Notes: generated by a model from the letters alone, not told the origin. DNA of 36,647 nt from Treponema sp. (GCA_016296655.1 JAEDIW010000029.1:1-36647); one strand, 5' to 3'. Counted from the first letter of the stretch, positions 8,698 through 16,676 are shown. Numbers and translations: made by a program.

Positions 8698-9993
8698 ATG
8701 AACAAAAAAACTGGCTTTTTTCTGTTACAATTCATGATTCTCCTTACAGGGAAAGTAACTTCTCTTGAACTTTCCAACGCAACTTCTGAACTTTCAGACA
8801 AATTCTTAAGTTTTGTTGATTCACATGAAGGAGAAACAGGTTTCCGTTCCCTCAACATTCCTTCAGGCGGAAAAGCAGAAAGCCTTGGAACAGCCTGCAC
8901 TGCTCTGGCAGAAGACATAAGTTTTTTTGACTATAATCCTGCAGCCAGCTGTGTCTTGAAAAATACAGAAATTTCTGTCTCCCACAATTCATGGATAAGC
9001 GATTCTGCCATAGAAACTCTGGCAGGAACAATACGGTTCGGTAATCTGGGGCTTGGCACACAGATAAAATGTTTCTATGTGCCGTTTACAGAATACAATT
9101 CATTTGGAGACAGAGTCGCCGGTAACTATTACAGCGAAACAACCGCAGCTGTAAATGCTTCATACAATTTTTTGTCAGGCTACTATTTCAAAGGACTTGC
9201 ACTCGGCTCTACTTTTAAGGCTGCATGGCGAAGCATACCAGACTATACCGACAATGATACCGATAAAATAATTTCAGGTTCAGGGCTTGCACAGTCTGGA
9301 GCTGCATTCATGCTGGATGCAGGCATGCTGGTTCGCTTTAATTTTGCAAAATATTATGCCTCAAGAGACCCAAATTTTCACTTCGGCATAAGCCTTCTGA
9401 ATTTTGGAACTGCCTTTACAGGATTTGGAAGCGGAGCTGTAAAATCAGATGATCCTCTGCCATCAAAAATTTCAGCAGGAATTTTTTACAGACCGGTAAA
9501 AAGGCTGGCTTTTACAATGGACATCAAACAGCCTGTCAATCTGCAGAAATTTTCAAATTCCGAAAAATGGGCCGCAGGAGCCGGGGTTTCCCTAAACTGC
9601 ACTCAATATTTTTCAGTACTTGCAGGATTTCTCATTCAAGGCGCAAACCCCAGAATCAGTGCAGGAAGTGAATTTTCCCTTGGAAAAGCTGTCATGAACA
9701 TAAACTACACATTTGACCTTACAAGCTCACTAAATCCAGTAAACCACATAAGCCTTAGCCTGAAAGCTGTTTTAGGCGACAGAGGCCGGGCTGCAAAGCA
9801 AGCCAGCATTGACAAATACTATGGCGAAGGCCTGAAGTACTACGCACACGGCAATTTCAGCAAAGCAATTGACTCCTGGAAAAAAGCACTGGAACTGGAC
9901 AAAAACTTTGAACCAGCACTGGAAGGTCTGAAAGCAGCCCAAACATCCAGTGAACTTTACAGGCAAATCCATGACATACAGTCACTCGACTAA
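8698..9993 (+). CDS. UPF0164/FadL-like outer-membrane beta-barrel protein with C-terminal TPRs
   Basis: A 431-residue exported protein. A short hydrophobic N-terminal signal is followed by the UPF0164/PorV-type opening (LNIPSGGKAESLGTACTALA, then a DYNPAAS segment). Alternating Gly/aromatic strands follow, typical of a FadL-like barrel (residues about 50-360). The last 65 residues form TPR-like helices (YYGEGLKYYAHGNFSKAIDSWKKALELD). Treponemes have several such paralogues, predicted to be outer-membrane transporters of hydrophobic molecules. The TPR tail would face the periplasm. The ATG lacks a Shine-Dalgarno, but no alternative in-frame start lies upstream. It is transcribed divergently from the periplasmic repeat protein/phosphatase operon across a region with an inverted repeat. 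The exact substrate cannot be read from sequence. Confidence 0.85.
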   Translation: MNKKTGFFLLQFMILLTGKVTSLELSNATSELSDKFLSFVDSHEGETGFRSLNIPSGGKAESLGTACTALAEDISFFDYNPAASCVLKNTEISVSHNSWISDSAIETLAGTIRFGNLGLGTQIKCFYVPFTEYNSFGDRVAGNYYSETTAAVNASYNFLSGYYFKGLALGSTFKAAWRSIPDYTDNDTDKIISGSGLAQSGAAFMLDAGMLVRFNFAKYYASRDPNFHFGISLLNFGTAFTGFGSGAVKSDDPLPSKISAGIFYRPVKRLAFTMDIKQPVNLQKFSNSEKWAAGAGVSLNCTQYFSVLAGFLIQGANPRISAGSEFSLGKAVMNINYTFDLTSSLNPVNHISLSLKAVLGDRGRAAKQASIDKYYGEGLKYYAHGNFSKAIDSWKKALELDKNFEPALEGLKAAQTSSELYRQIHDIQSLD

Positions 9994-9999
9994 AACCAA

Positions 10000-10039
10000 A
10001 GCCCGCAAAGCATAAACAAACCCTGCAGGCTATTTTTTT
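10000..10039 (+). terminator. probable Rho-independent terminator after the UPF0164 gene
   Basis: AGCCCGCA (10000-10007) pairs with TGCAGGCT (10024-10031) with one mismatch and a 16-nt loop, followed by seven T (10033-10039). It overlaps the last codons of the convergent gene ending at 10030. Confidence 0.5.
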
Positions 10040-11601
10040 CTGCTGAAAATCCTGTAGTTTATCCAAGGAAAAATAGAATGATTGCGTTCAAGACCTGTAA
10101 GCCATTCAGTACTTACAGTATTTGAACCAAGGGAATCAAAAACCATCGTAAACGCAATAATGCATTTTTTGAAAAAAGTTTCTGCATATTCAGCGTCATT
10201 TGCAGCCTGAATCATATCAGCCCATTGCGCAGACTGAGCAAGAAACAGTTCCCTTGCCCCAAGATTTAAAATTCTAGCTTTCAATCCTGTATCATCAGGA
10301 AATCGTTCTGCCAGATCAATCATCCGTTCACTAGCCTTTCTGACATAGCGAATCATCCAGCTGTTGGAATTATCCAAAAAGTTTTCACCATAACCATCGC
10401 CAAAAGCAGCACTAGGATAGGGTTTAACCTTCTGCAGTTTATAATCAACATTCAGCAAATCAGAAAGCTGCGCTACATTAATTCCCATTTCCGGAGCTTT
10501 TCTAATTACAGCCTCAAGCCACATTACCCCTTCAAACCAACGGTTTCCAATATCACTGCTGTCATAAGTACAAACCAAAGAAACATCGCAATCCGTTATA
10601 ACCTGAGCTGCAGCATCAAGCCTTGCCTTCTTTTTATTCAAAAACAACTCTGCATCGGCAAGAACCTGACGGGCAGCTTCAGAAGGTCTATAAAAAGCAG
10701 AATTATCAGATTTTTCACTGTTATTCCAGTAATAAAAACCTGTAGCCTGTCTTGGAGAGCCAGGTTCTTCAAAAGCCGACAAATCTTCCTGAGAAAGTTC
10801 AAACCCCACATCTCTATGAACATTACAATAAACTTTCCCATGAACAAAAGAATCATCACCCTTTATCTGATTTTCAGAATCCCTGGCAAAAATCGCAAGA
10901 GAATTGTAAAAACGTGCGGGGGCAAAAATTCCTTTTTCAGGTTCAGTTTCAGAAAAAACAAGGCTCTGAGAATCAAGAATCGTATAATGCACTCCATAAG
11001 AGCGCAAATTCTTTTCAAGCCCCTTTGAATAAGCCAGGTAAGGCAACCAAAAACCACTGGCCGACTGACCAAAAAAATGTTTATGCGCATAAAGGCCAGT
11101 TTCAACCTGCGCATTAACAGCTTCCGGCAAATCCGCAAAATACGGCAAAAAAACAGAAGTTGCAGTCGTAGCAAGCAGTTCAATATAGCCCTTAGAAGCA
11201 TAAAACTCAAAATACTTCAAAAGATTCTGCTCATATTTTTCAGTAAAGTCTGCCTTATCCTGTCTGGCTTTTTCCAAAAAGAAACGGACAGCTTCAAGCA
11301 ATTCAGGCTGTGCAGCACAACGTTTAACCTCAGCAGCACCAAAAGTAATTCTGCGGTCAAGCCACTCAATATAACGTTCCTGCATCACAGGATCTGCAAG
11401 CATGGTACAGACAACCGGCGAAAACACCATTGAAATTTTACAGGAAATGCCGTCCCGCTCCAAAGATTCAAACATATTCAAAAGCGGCAGATAAGTTCCA
11501 GAAACAGCCCTAAAAAAATCAGCAATACCTTCAGAAAAATCATTTTCATTTGAAGGCACATAAGTCTGCTGGGCATTTATAACTAAAGCAAGATTCTTCA
11601 C
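10030..11601 (-). CDS. GH57-family alpha-glucan branching-enzyme-like protein, probably catalytically altered
   Basis: A 523-residue protein with the length and architecture of GH57/DUF1957 branching enzymes. Late motifs are recognisable: WFEGVMWL (355-362), PSAAFGDGYG (396-405), SWMIRY (414-419) and ELFLAQSAQW (451-460). Key residues are changed: the N-terminal HxHxPY motif is N-A-Q-Q-T-Y (9-14), and the nucleophile motif WLPEC.Y is WLPYLAY (185-191), with Tyr188 where the family has the nucleophile Glu. The acid/base Asp (D347 in TYDSSD) remains, but the following ELFGHWW is degenerate. The start is GTG with a GGGGA site. It lies 11 nt after the DUF4912 gene, forming a two-gene operon. It may bind glucan non-catalytically or act differently from branching enzyme; that is inference. 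Confidence 0.85.
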   Translation of the reverse strand: MKNLALVINAQQTYVPSNENDFSEGIADFFRAVSGTYLPLLNMFESLERDGISCKISMVFSPVVCTMLADPVMQERYIEWLDRRITFGAAEVKRCAAQPELLEAVRFFLEKARQDKADFTEKYEQNLLKYFEFYASKGYIELLATTATSVFLPYFADLPEAVNAQVETGLYAHKHFFGQSASGFWLPYLAYSKGLEKNLRSYGVHYTILDSQSLVFSETEPEKGIFAPARFYNSLAIFARDSENQIKGDDSFVHGKVYCNVHRDVGFELSQEDLSAFEEPGSPRQATGFYYWNNSEKSDNSAFYRPSEAARQVLADAELFLNKKKARLDAAAQVITDCDVSLVCTYDSSDIGNRWFEGVMWLEAVIRKAPEMGINVAQLSDLLNVDYKLQKVKPYPSAAFGDGYGENFLDNSNSWMIRYVRKASERMIDLAERFPDDTGLKARILNLGARELFLAQSAQWADMIQAANDAEYAETFFKKCIIAFTMVFDSLGSNTVSTEWLTGLERNHSIFPWINYRIFSRKK

Positions 11602-11612
11602 AGCTTCTTCCC

Positions 11613-12281
11613 CTATTTTTCAAAAGACTGTCTATGCCTTGCATAATGAATGCGAAGCAACTCTTCTATACCTGAAAGTTTCATTACTGGAGAAAAATCC
11701 AAAGTCTTTCCAGGAGTATTCTCAAAAAGCGCCTTGCATCCATGTGCAAGCTCAATTTTTTTTGAAGAAGCCAGCACATCAACGTGCCGTCCATCAAGAG
11801 AATAAGCCAAATCAACCTTCAGCCATTTTTTTTCAGAAGGAATAAGCACATACTGTTCCCTGTCTTCCAGAGAAATTTGAACATCAAAAAAGTCATTCGA
11901 CTTAGCTTCCTCTTCAGTCTCAAAAAACGAAACATGAAGCTGACAATTCAGAACATTTTCCCGTTTAAGCATTGCCAAATCTTCAGCACTTATATCCCAG
12001 AAAACAAAAATCCATGCAGGATTACGAAGAACCACATTCAGATAAGTTTCATTATAGGATTCCGGCAAATTATTTGAATTCGCAACAACTTTTTCAGAAG
12101 AAATAATCATATCTGCATCTTTAGGAGAAGCAAGTTCTTCTGCAACCTCAAGAAGCTCGCCAATAATAAAACGACGATTTAATTCTGCAGGAATGTCAAT
12201 ATCATAATCTTCTGCTAAAGCCATCAAGTCAGCCGATGACAAAGTTTCAAGATACTGTCTGGTAAGAAACGTTTTTTCCAT
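11613..12281 (-). CDS. DUF4912-domain protein
   Basis: A 222-residue cytoplasmic protein. Residues 1-60 resemble a Rho-N/SAP-like helix-extension-helix module (SSADLMALAEDYDID, then a second helix). Residues about 75-200 match DUF4912, with the hallmark YNETYLNVVLRNPAWIFVFWD. DUF4912 proteins commonly neighbour GH57 glucan enzymes, as here: the GH57-like gene starts 11 nt downstream. The function is unknown, perhaps carbohydrate or nucleic-acid binding. The ATG has no Shine-Dalgarno and sits 8 nt after a predicted -10 box (12290-12295), so the mRNA may be leaderless. Confidence 0.85.
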   Translation of the reverse strand: MEKTFLTRQYLETLSSADLMALAEDYDIDIPAELNRRFIIGELLEVAEELASPKDADMIISSEKVVANSNNLPESYNETYLNVVLRNPAWIFVFWDISAEDLAMLKRENVLNCQLHVSFFETEEEAKSNDFFDVQISLEDREQYVLIPSEKKWLKVDLAYSLDGRHVDVLASSKKIELAHGCKALFENTPGKTLDFSPVMKLSGIEELLRIHYARHRQSFEK

Positions 12282-12289
12282 ACCGTTTT

Positions 12290-12318
12290 ATAATCTATAA
12301 AATCTCAATATTAGTCAA
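12290..12318 (-). promoter_or_regulatory. promoter of the DUF4912-GH57 operon, possibly leaderless
   Basis: Minus strand TTGACT (12318-12313), 17-nt spacer, GATTAT (12295-12290), then only 8 nt to the ATG at 12281. Transcription would begin at or within a few bases of the start codon. There is no Shine-Dalgarno. Confidence 0.5.
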
Positions 12319-12350
12319 GATAATAGTTTTTTTATATTTTAAAAGTTTAA

Positions 12351-12430
12351 AAGGGGAAAGCCTTCCCCTTGGGCTCAAATGCAAAGCATTTTCGCCACAA
12401 CCCCTTCTCCTGGGGCTCTGCCCCAAGCCC
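12351..12430. repeat. cluster of three perfect hairpins between genes
   Basis: Three consecutive perfect stem-loops: AAGGGGAA/TTCCCCTT (12351-12370), AAATGC/GCATTT (12377-12391) and GGGGC/GCCCC (12412-12424). The first, read on the minus strand, is followed by T-rich sequence and could terminate transcription of the PHP gene ending at 12468. The block is more GC-rich than its flanks and resembles a dispersed intergenic element. Confidence 0.45.
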
Positions 12431-12467
12431 CGCATCTGAAAAAAAAATCAGTCATTCCCTTAAAACA

Positions 12468-13262
12468 TCAATTTTTGTCCAACTTTATGAAATCAGTCAA
12501 AGTAATTCCAAGCTCCTGTGCAAAAGCCCTTGCACCAAGATTGTTTTTTATGACAACTTCAGGAGAATGGGCATCAGAATTACAAATGATTGTATTTCCC
12601 AAATCTTTTGCCAACTCCCAGAACTCTTTCACAGGATACGGAAACCTCTCTCCCTGAGCATTAAAGACCTTCTGCTTTACAATTCCATAGCCATTTATTT
12701 CAACAGGCAGGTTCAGTTCCTTTGCTGCCGTAAGAATCGCTTTTGAACAGGCTTTAGTCTGCTCATTCCATTCACAGCCGCTTGCCATAAACAAATCAGG
12801 ATGAGCTACAAAAGCATACAATCCGGAATTCATGCCGACAATCATCTGGTCAATATACTTATTTAAGTTTGCATCAGTAAAATATTCTTTTATGTACAAA
12901 TGACTGTTACCTTCAGTAAACCAGTGCGGACCAAAAACCAGGTACTCAGCCCCAGCTTCCCCTAAAAGAACATCTTCATACCAGCTTCGGTAATCAGCAT
13001 CCCACTCACATTCAAAACCAAAGCGTACAGGAAATTTTACGGCCTGTCTGGCAGATTCAACTTCAGCCTTATATTTTCCAAGTTCTGAAAAGTCCATGCG
13101 GCAATACTGCCAGTTATCTTTACTGTCATTAGGATAAGGACAATGATCTGAAAAACCAAGCTCAAGGCAACCGTCCTTTTCAGCTTGCTTTGCATAATCC
13201 AGACAAGTTCCGTCAGCATGACGGCACAAATGCGTATGCGTATGATAATTTGCAACCAACAT
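12468..13262 (-). CDS. PHP-family phosphoesterase, histidinol-phosphatase-like
   Basis: A 264-residue PHP-superfamily metallo-phosphoesterase. The metal-binding signatures are present in order: HTHTHLCRHADG (7-18), SDH (38-40), FECEWD (83-88, with the metal Glu), PHW (112-114), AHPD (153-156) and NSDAH (228-232). The closest type is histidinol-phosphatase HisJ/HisK, which removes phosphate from histidinol phosphate. No other histidine-biosynthesis gene is nearby, so a different sugar or polyol phosphate substrate is quite possible. The ATG has no Shine-Dalgarno, and a promoter-like -10 lies 7 nt upstream, so the mRNA may be leaderless. The family is secure; the substrate is not. Confidence 0.85.
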   Translation of the reverse strand: MLVANYHTHTHLCRHADGTCLDYAKQAEKDGCLELGFSDHCPYPNDSKDNWQYCRMDFSELGKYKAEVESARQAVKFPVRFGFECEWDADYRSWYEDVLLGEAGAEYLVFGPHWFTEGNSHLYIKEYFTDANLNKYIDQMIVGMNSGLYAFVAHPDLFMASGCEWNEQTKACSKAILTAAKELNLPVEINGYGIVKQKVFNAQGERFPYPVKEFWELAKDLGNTIICNSDAHSPEVVIKNNLGARAFAQELGITLTDFIKLDKN

Positions 13263-13269
13263 GACTAAA

Positions 13270-13298
13270 AATATAATATTTTACTCAATAAATTGCAA
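13270..13298 (-). promoter_or_regulatory. promoter of the PHP phosphoesterase gene, possibly leaderless
   Basis: Minus strand TTGCAA (13298-13293), exactly 17 nt, TATATT (13275-13270), then 7 nt to the ATG at 13262. The geometry places transcription start at the start codon, consistent with the missing Shine-Dalgarno. Confidence 0.45.
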
Positions 13299-13368
13299 AT
13301 CAGTAAAAATAACTCTGGATAAAAAGAAGATTGTTTCAAAAAAGATAATAAGCCGACAGATACGACCG

Positions 13369-13430
13369 GTCAAGGCACGCTTCGCTCAAGGCCTTGACTC
13401 GCTCGTTTTCAGGGGTTGTATTAACCCCTG
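13369..13430. repeat. structured GC-rich spacer with two hairpins
   Basis: GTCAAGGC (13369-13376) pairs perfectly with GCCTTGAC (13391-13398), and CAGGGGTT (13410-13417) pairs with AACCCCTG (13423-13430). Both lie downstream of the tRNA terminator on the minus strand. This looks like another of the GC-rich intergenic elements in this window; no gene is seen. Confidence 0.4.
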
Positions 13431-13433
13431 AAT

Positions 13434-13468
13434 AAAAAAAAAGGCTGAAAGATTTCTCTTTCAGCCTT
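13434..13468 (-). terminator. Rho-independent terminator of the tRNA operon
   Basis: A perfect 12-bp stem (13441-13452 with 13457-13468) and a 4-nt loop, followed on the minus strand by an uninterrupted T-run (from the stem end to 13434). It lies directly after tRNA-Glu. Confidence 0.9.
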
Positions 13469-13470
13469 TA

Positions 13471-13542
13471 CATCTCCTAGCAGAATTGAACTGCTGTTGT
13501 CGGGATGAAAACCCGATGTCCTAACCACTAGACGAAGGAGAC
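13471..13542 (-). tRNA. trnE: tRNA-Glu (anticodon TTC)
   Basis: A complete cloverleaf on the minus strand. The acceptor stem GTCTCCT/AGGAGAT ends in a G-U pair with discriminator G. The anticodon loop TTTTCAT carries TTC between TCGGG and CCCGA, and the T arm has GTTCAATTC. The 3' CCA is not encoded (TAA follows), so it must be added enzymatically. It is second in a two-tRNA transcript after tRNA-Lys, ahead of a strong terminator. Confidence 0.95.
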
Positions 13543-13571
13543 ATTATAGCAAAAACCGTAATTTCTGCTAC

Positions 13572-13644
13572 TGAGCTACTCGTGATTCGAACACGAGACC
13601 CACGCCTTAAAAGGGCGTTGCTCTACCTACTGAGCTAGTAGCCC
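13572..13644 (-). tRNA. trnK: tRNA-Lys (anticodon TTT)
   Basis: A complete cloverleaf on the minus strand. Acceptor GGGCTAC pairs with GTAGCTC, discriminator A. D arm is AGCTCAGTAGGTAGAGC. Anticodon loop CTTTTAA with TTT lies between ACGCC and GGCGT, and the T arm has GTTCGAATC. CCA is not encoded. It is first in the transcript, 29 nt before tRNA-Glu. Confidence 0.95.
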
Positions 13645-13685
13645 ATTCACTAGCTGAACTTTCGTTCGTGCCGTGATGTTTAAAG

Positions 13686-13714
13686 ACTATATACTCTTCA
13701 CAAAAAAGTGTCAA
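13686..13714 (-). promoter_or_regulatory. strong promoter of the tRNA-Lys/tRNA-Glu operon
   Basis: A consensus TTGACA (13714-13709) is followed by TATAGT after 17 nt (13691-13686), or TATATA after 15 nt. The DNA upstream of the -35 is long A/T tracts, resembling an UP element. The same context occurs at the left edge of the window. Confidence 0.7.
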
Positions 13715-13763
13715 TAGCCAAAATAAAAAAAATTGCATTTTTTTTATTTTTTTTTTATTTTTT

Positions 13764-15254
13764 TTATTTTCTTCCGTAAATTTTTGTAAATTCCCCAAGT
13801 TTCTTAAAATCAACACTGTCAATTTCTTTCATGGTTGCACGCCATTTCCAATTGCCACCTTCTGTTGCAGGAATATTCATTCTGCCTTCACGCCCAATTC
13901 CAATCAAATCCTGCATTGTTAAAATACAAGTATTGGAAACAGATTCCATTGCAGAAATCATCATTTCTTCACGCAGTTTTTCAGCATTCTCAATGCGGTA
14001 ATATTTCACAGCAACCGCAACATCTTCTTTGGAAGCAGTTTCAATCCAGCCAAGAATAGTATCATTATCATGAGTTCCTGTATAAACAACAGAATTTCTA
14101 GTGTAGCGGTAAGGCAAATAATCACTTTCCTCGCGGGAATCAAATGCAAACTGCAGAACCTTCATTCCAGGAAAACCAGAATCTTCAAGTAACTGTTTTA
14201 CCTCAGGAGTAAGGAACCCCAAATCCTCTGCAATAACAGGAAATTCTCCAAGCGACTCCTTCAGGCTGTTGAACAAATCCATTCCAGGTCCTTTCAACCA
14301 GCTGCCTCTACAAGCATCCTTTGAACCATAAGGAATTGTGTAAAAAGACTCAAATCCTCTGAAATGGTCAAGCCGAATTACATCATAACTCTTCAAACTC
14401 ATGGCAAGACGCTTTTTCCACCAGTCATAGTCAGTTTTTTTCATATAGTCCCAATTGTAGACAGGATTACCCCACAACTGACCAGTAGGAGAAAATGCAT
14501 CAGGAGGGCAACCAGCAACAACTGTCGGAACAAGATTCTGATCAAGCAAAAAGCAGGAAGGAGAAGCCCATGCGTCGCTACTGTCACCAGAAACATAAAT
14601 AGGAACATCGCCTATGATTTTTATCCCCTTTGAATTAGCATATCTTTTCAGCATTCCCCACTGTTTGTAAAAAAAGTACTGCAAAACTTTATAATAGTTT
14701 ATCCGCTCAGATTCTTTTTCAGTCCAGACTTTCAAAGCTTCCTGAGTGCGGCAACGTATACCATCTTCCCAGCTAGAAAAAGCAGCTCCACCATGAGCAT
14801 CCTTTACAGCCATAAACAATGAATAATCATCCAGCCAAAATGAATTTTCTTCACAGAAAGAATCAAAATCACCACTACGCTTTACAGCAAAATTTTTTAC
14901 AAGAATTTCAAACACTTTTTTTCTGTTGACATAAAGCAAGCCATAATCGACAAAATGTTCATCACTACCCCAGTCAACATTTTCATAGTCAGCTTTAGAA
15001 AGGAATCCCTGCTCTGCAAGCATATCAAAATCAATAAAATATGGATTTCCGGCAAAAGTTGAAAAACTCTGATACGGCGAATCTCCATAACCTGTAGGAC
15101 ATATCGGCAAAATCTGCCAATAAGTCTGACCTGCATCATGCAGCAAATCAACAAATTTGTAGGCATTCTTTCCCATTGTTCCGATTCCTGTAGAACCAGG
15201 CAAGGAAGAAATTCCCATTAATACTCCGTTTCTTCTTGAATCCAATACAGTCAT
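13764..15254 (-). CDS. malQ: 4-alpha-glucanotransferase (amylomaltase), GH77
   Basis: A 496-residue cytoplasmic enzyme of normal family length that transfers 1,4-alpha-glucan segments between maltodextrins in maltose/glycogen metabolism. Conserved regions are intact: GISSLPGSTGIGTMG near the start, SPYQSFSTFAGNPYFID (59-75), nucleophile Asp296 in VIRLDHFRG, acid/base Glu343 in IAEDLG, and Asp396 in GTHDND. The ATG at 15254 has a GGAGAG site. It lies upstream of the tRNA promoter and close to the DUF4912-GH57 pair, consistent with an alpha-glucan storage theme. T-tracts overlap its 3' end. Identification is secure. Confidence 0.97.
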   Translation of the reverse strand: MTVLDSRRNGVLMGISSLPGSTGIGTMGKNAYKFVDLLHDAGQTYWQILPICPTGYGDSPYQSFSTFAGNPYFIDFDMLAEQGFLSKADYENVDWGSDEHFVDYGLLYVNRKKVFEILVKNFAVKRSGDFDSFCEENSFWLDDYSLFMAVKDAHGGAAFSSWEDGIRCRTQEALKVWTEKESERINYYKVLQYFFYKQWGMLKRYANSKGIKIIGDVPIYVSGDSSDAWASPSCFLLDQNLVPTVVAGCPPDAFSPTGQLWGNPVYNWDYMKKTDYDWWKKRLAMSLKSYDVIRLDHFRGFESFYTIPYGSKDACRGSWLKGPGMDLFNSLKESLGEFPVIAEDLGFLTPEVKQLLEDSGFPGMKVLQFAFDSREESDYLPYRYTRNSVVYTGTHDNDTILGWIETASKEDVAVAVKYYRIENAEKLREEMMISAMESVSNTCILTMQDLIGIGREGRMNIPATEGGNWKWRATMKEIDSVDFKKLGEFTKIYGRK

Positions 15255-15388
15255 TTTTTCTCTCCAAAATTAACATGCCAGACAAATGCCAGGACATTGT
15301 ATTTTCATAAGTTTCGGTGTCAGGTTTTATACCTGTTCTTGCGGTAAATGCCTAAACTTTTAGTTAGTGCATGTGCAAGCCCTTAAGT

Positions 15389-16639
15389 TCAGACATTCAT
15401 ATCAAATTTTTCAATCAGTTTTTTATGTAAATCCTTGGTCTCGTCGTTGTCAAGACCAAGCTTTTCAGAATCAGTCAAATCAACAAGTGCTTTTTCATAA
15501 TTTCCTGTGTGATAGTAAGCCAGTGCACGCCTGTAAAGCGTATGAGACTGATATTCGTTTACTTTCAGAGATTCTGTAAAAACTTCAATCGCCTGTTCGT
15601 AATCTCCCTGTATAGAATAAACAATACCTGCGTAATATAGAGAACGGAAATTTCTTTTGTCATTTTCAAAGCTTTCCTTAAAATCTGCAAGCGCAGAATC
15701 AAAATCATTTTTGGCAAAATATGCCATTCCTCTATGCTTAAACATGACCGTAAGAACTGGAGCTGATGGCACAGGCTTCGAAGTCAATATTTCTGTATAA
15801 ATAGATATTGCCCTGTCAAGATTTCCAGCATTGTGCTCGTGCAAAGCTTCCAGAATCAAATCATCAATAGTTCCTCGAACAAAAGGAGAAACTCTCTGGA
15901 TGCTTTTGTTTTCATCAGTTTCATTTTCAGTACTGGTTCTGGTAAGGTTATCTGCCATCAAATAGAAAGACTGCCTGCGCTCTTCAATTTCGCCTTGAAG
16001 CTTATTCTGATAATCTCTGATTTCCTGAAAAATAATGTCCGCAAGGCTTAAAGAAGCATTCATGGAAGCCAATTTTCTCCTTAGCGGCATGTCAAAAGGT
16101 GAAAATTCACTTTTATAAATCAATTCATGCTCAACTTCTGCCCATGCATCCTGCAAAATAGTCCTTATTTGAATTTCACATACCAGGTTGTCAGGAATTT
16201 CAATCATTGAATCTTGAGGAATGCAATTTTCAGGAATCTTTATAAGCACATGCACAGACTCATAGCCAAACTCCTTAAAATTATTGGCATTTCCTTTGTG
16301 CTCAACTTCAATTACTTCGTATGTTTCCTTTATCTGTTGTTCGACTACTGACAAGTCCTCCAAAAATGCACATATAACCCTTATGCCAATTATATCAGTA
16401 AGACAAAGCAATGAAGCAGCTTGTGAAAGCTCCATTGAAGTTTTTACCCGTAAAAGTTTACGGTAATAACTTGAAAAACTTTTTATCCGAGATTTAAAAG
16501 TTGGCCTTGAACGCAAATTTATATTTTCCCTTAAGCTAGATTCAATCCGGCCCAAAATATCAGACAAAACCTTATTATACTTTTCATATACAGCTTCTAT
16601 TTTTTTCTTATCAGGACGATAAATATTTTCATTATGCAT
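15389..16639 (-). CDS. RelA/SpoT-synthetase-domain protein with C-terminal TPRs
   Basis: A 416-residue protein. Residues about 10-215 form a (p)ppGpp-synthetase domain: SRIKSFSSYYRKL (50-62), DIIGIRVI (82-89, catalytic Asp), FGYESVH (124-130) and EIQIRTILQDAWAEVEH (155-171). No HD hydrolase, TGS or ACT domain is present, so it resembles a small alarmone synthetase that would make pppGpp/ppGpp from ATP and GTP or GDP. Residues about 265-410 carry TPRs (AYFAKNDFDSALADF, YSIQGDYEQAIEVF). I start it at the ATG at 16639, because the upstream in-frame ATG (16693) lies inside the flaA terminator hairpin. A promoter whose -10 is 7 nt before this ATG suggests a leaderless transcript. Confidence 0.87.
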   Translation of the reverse strand: MHNENIYRPDKKKIEAVYEKYNKVLSDILGRIESSLRENINLRSRPTFKSRIKSFSSYYRKLLRVKTSMELSQAASLLCLTDIIGIRVICAFLEDLSVVEQQIKETYEVIEVEHKGNANNFKEFGYESVHVLIKIPENCIPQDSMIEIPDNLVCEIQIRTILQDAWAEVEHELIYKSEFSPFDMPLRRKLASMNASLSLADIIFQEIRDYQNKLQGEIEERRQSFYLMADNLTRTSTENETDENKSIQRVSPFVRGTIDDLILEALHEHNAGNLDRAISIYTEILTSKPVPSAPVLTVMFKHRGMAYFAKNDFDSALADFKESFENDKRNFRSLYYAGIVYSIQGDYEQAIEVFTESLKVNEYQSHTLYRRALAYYHTGNYEKALVDLTDSEKLGLDNDETKDLHKKLIEKFDMNV

Positions 16640-16646
16640 AGATTGA

Positions 16647-16675
16647 ATACTATCATTAAAGAAACAGAAATACAA
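16647..16675 (-). promoter_or_regulatory. promoter of the RelA/SpoT-TPR gene, possibly leaderless
   Basis: Minus strand TTGTAT (16675-16670), 17 nt, TAGTAT (16652-16647), then 7 nt to the ATG at 16639. It lies just after the flaA terminator, supporting independent transcription. No Shine-Dalgarno is seen. Confidence 0.5.
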
Positions 16676-16676
16676 T

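Noticed and set aside
15321..15335. Hairpin CAGGT/ACCTG between malQ and the RelA/SpoT-TPR gene as a terminator
   Set aside because: Only 5 bp with no following T-run on the minus strand.
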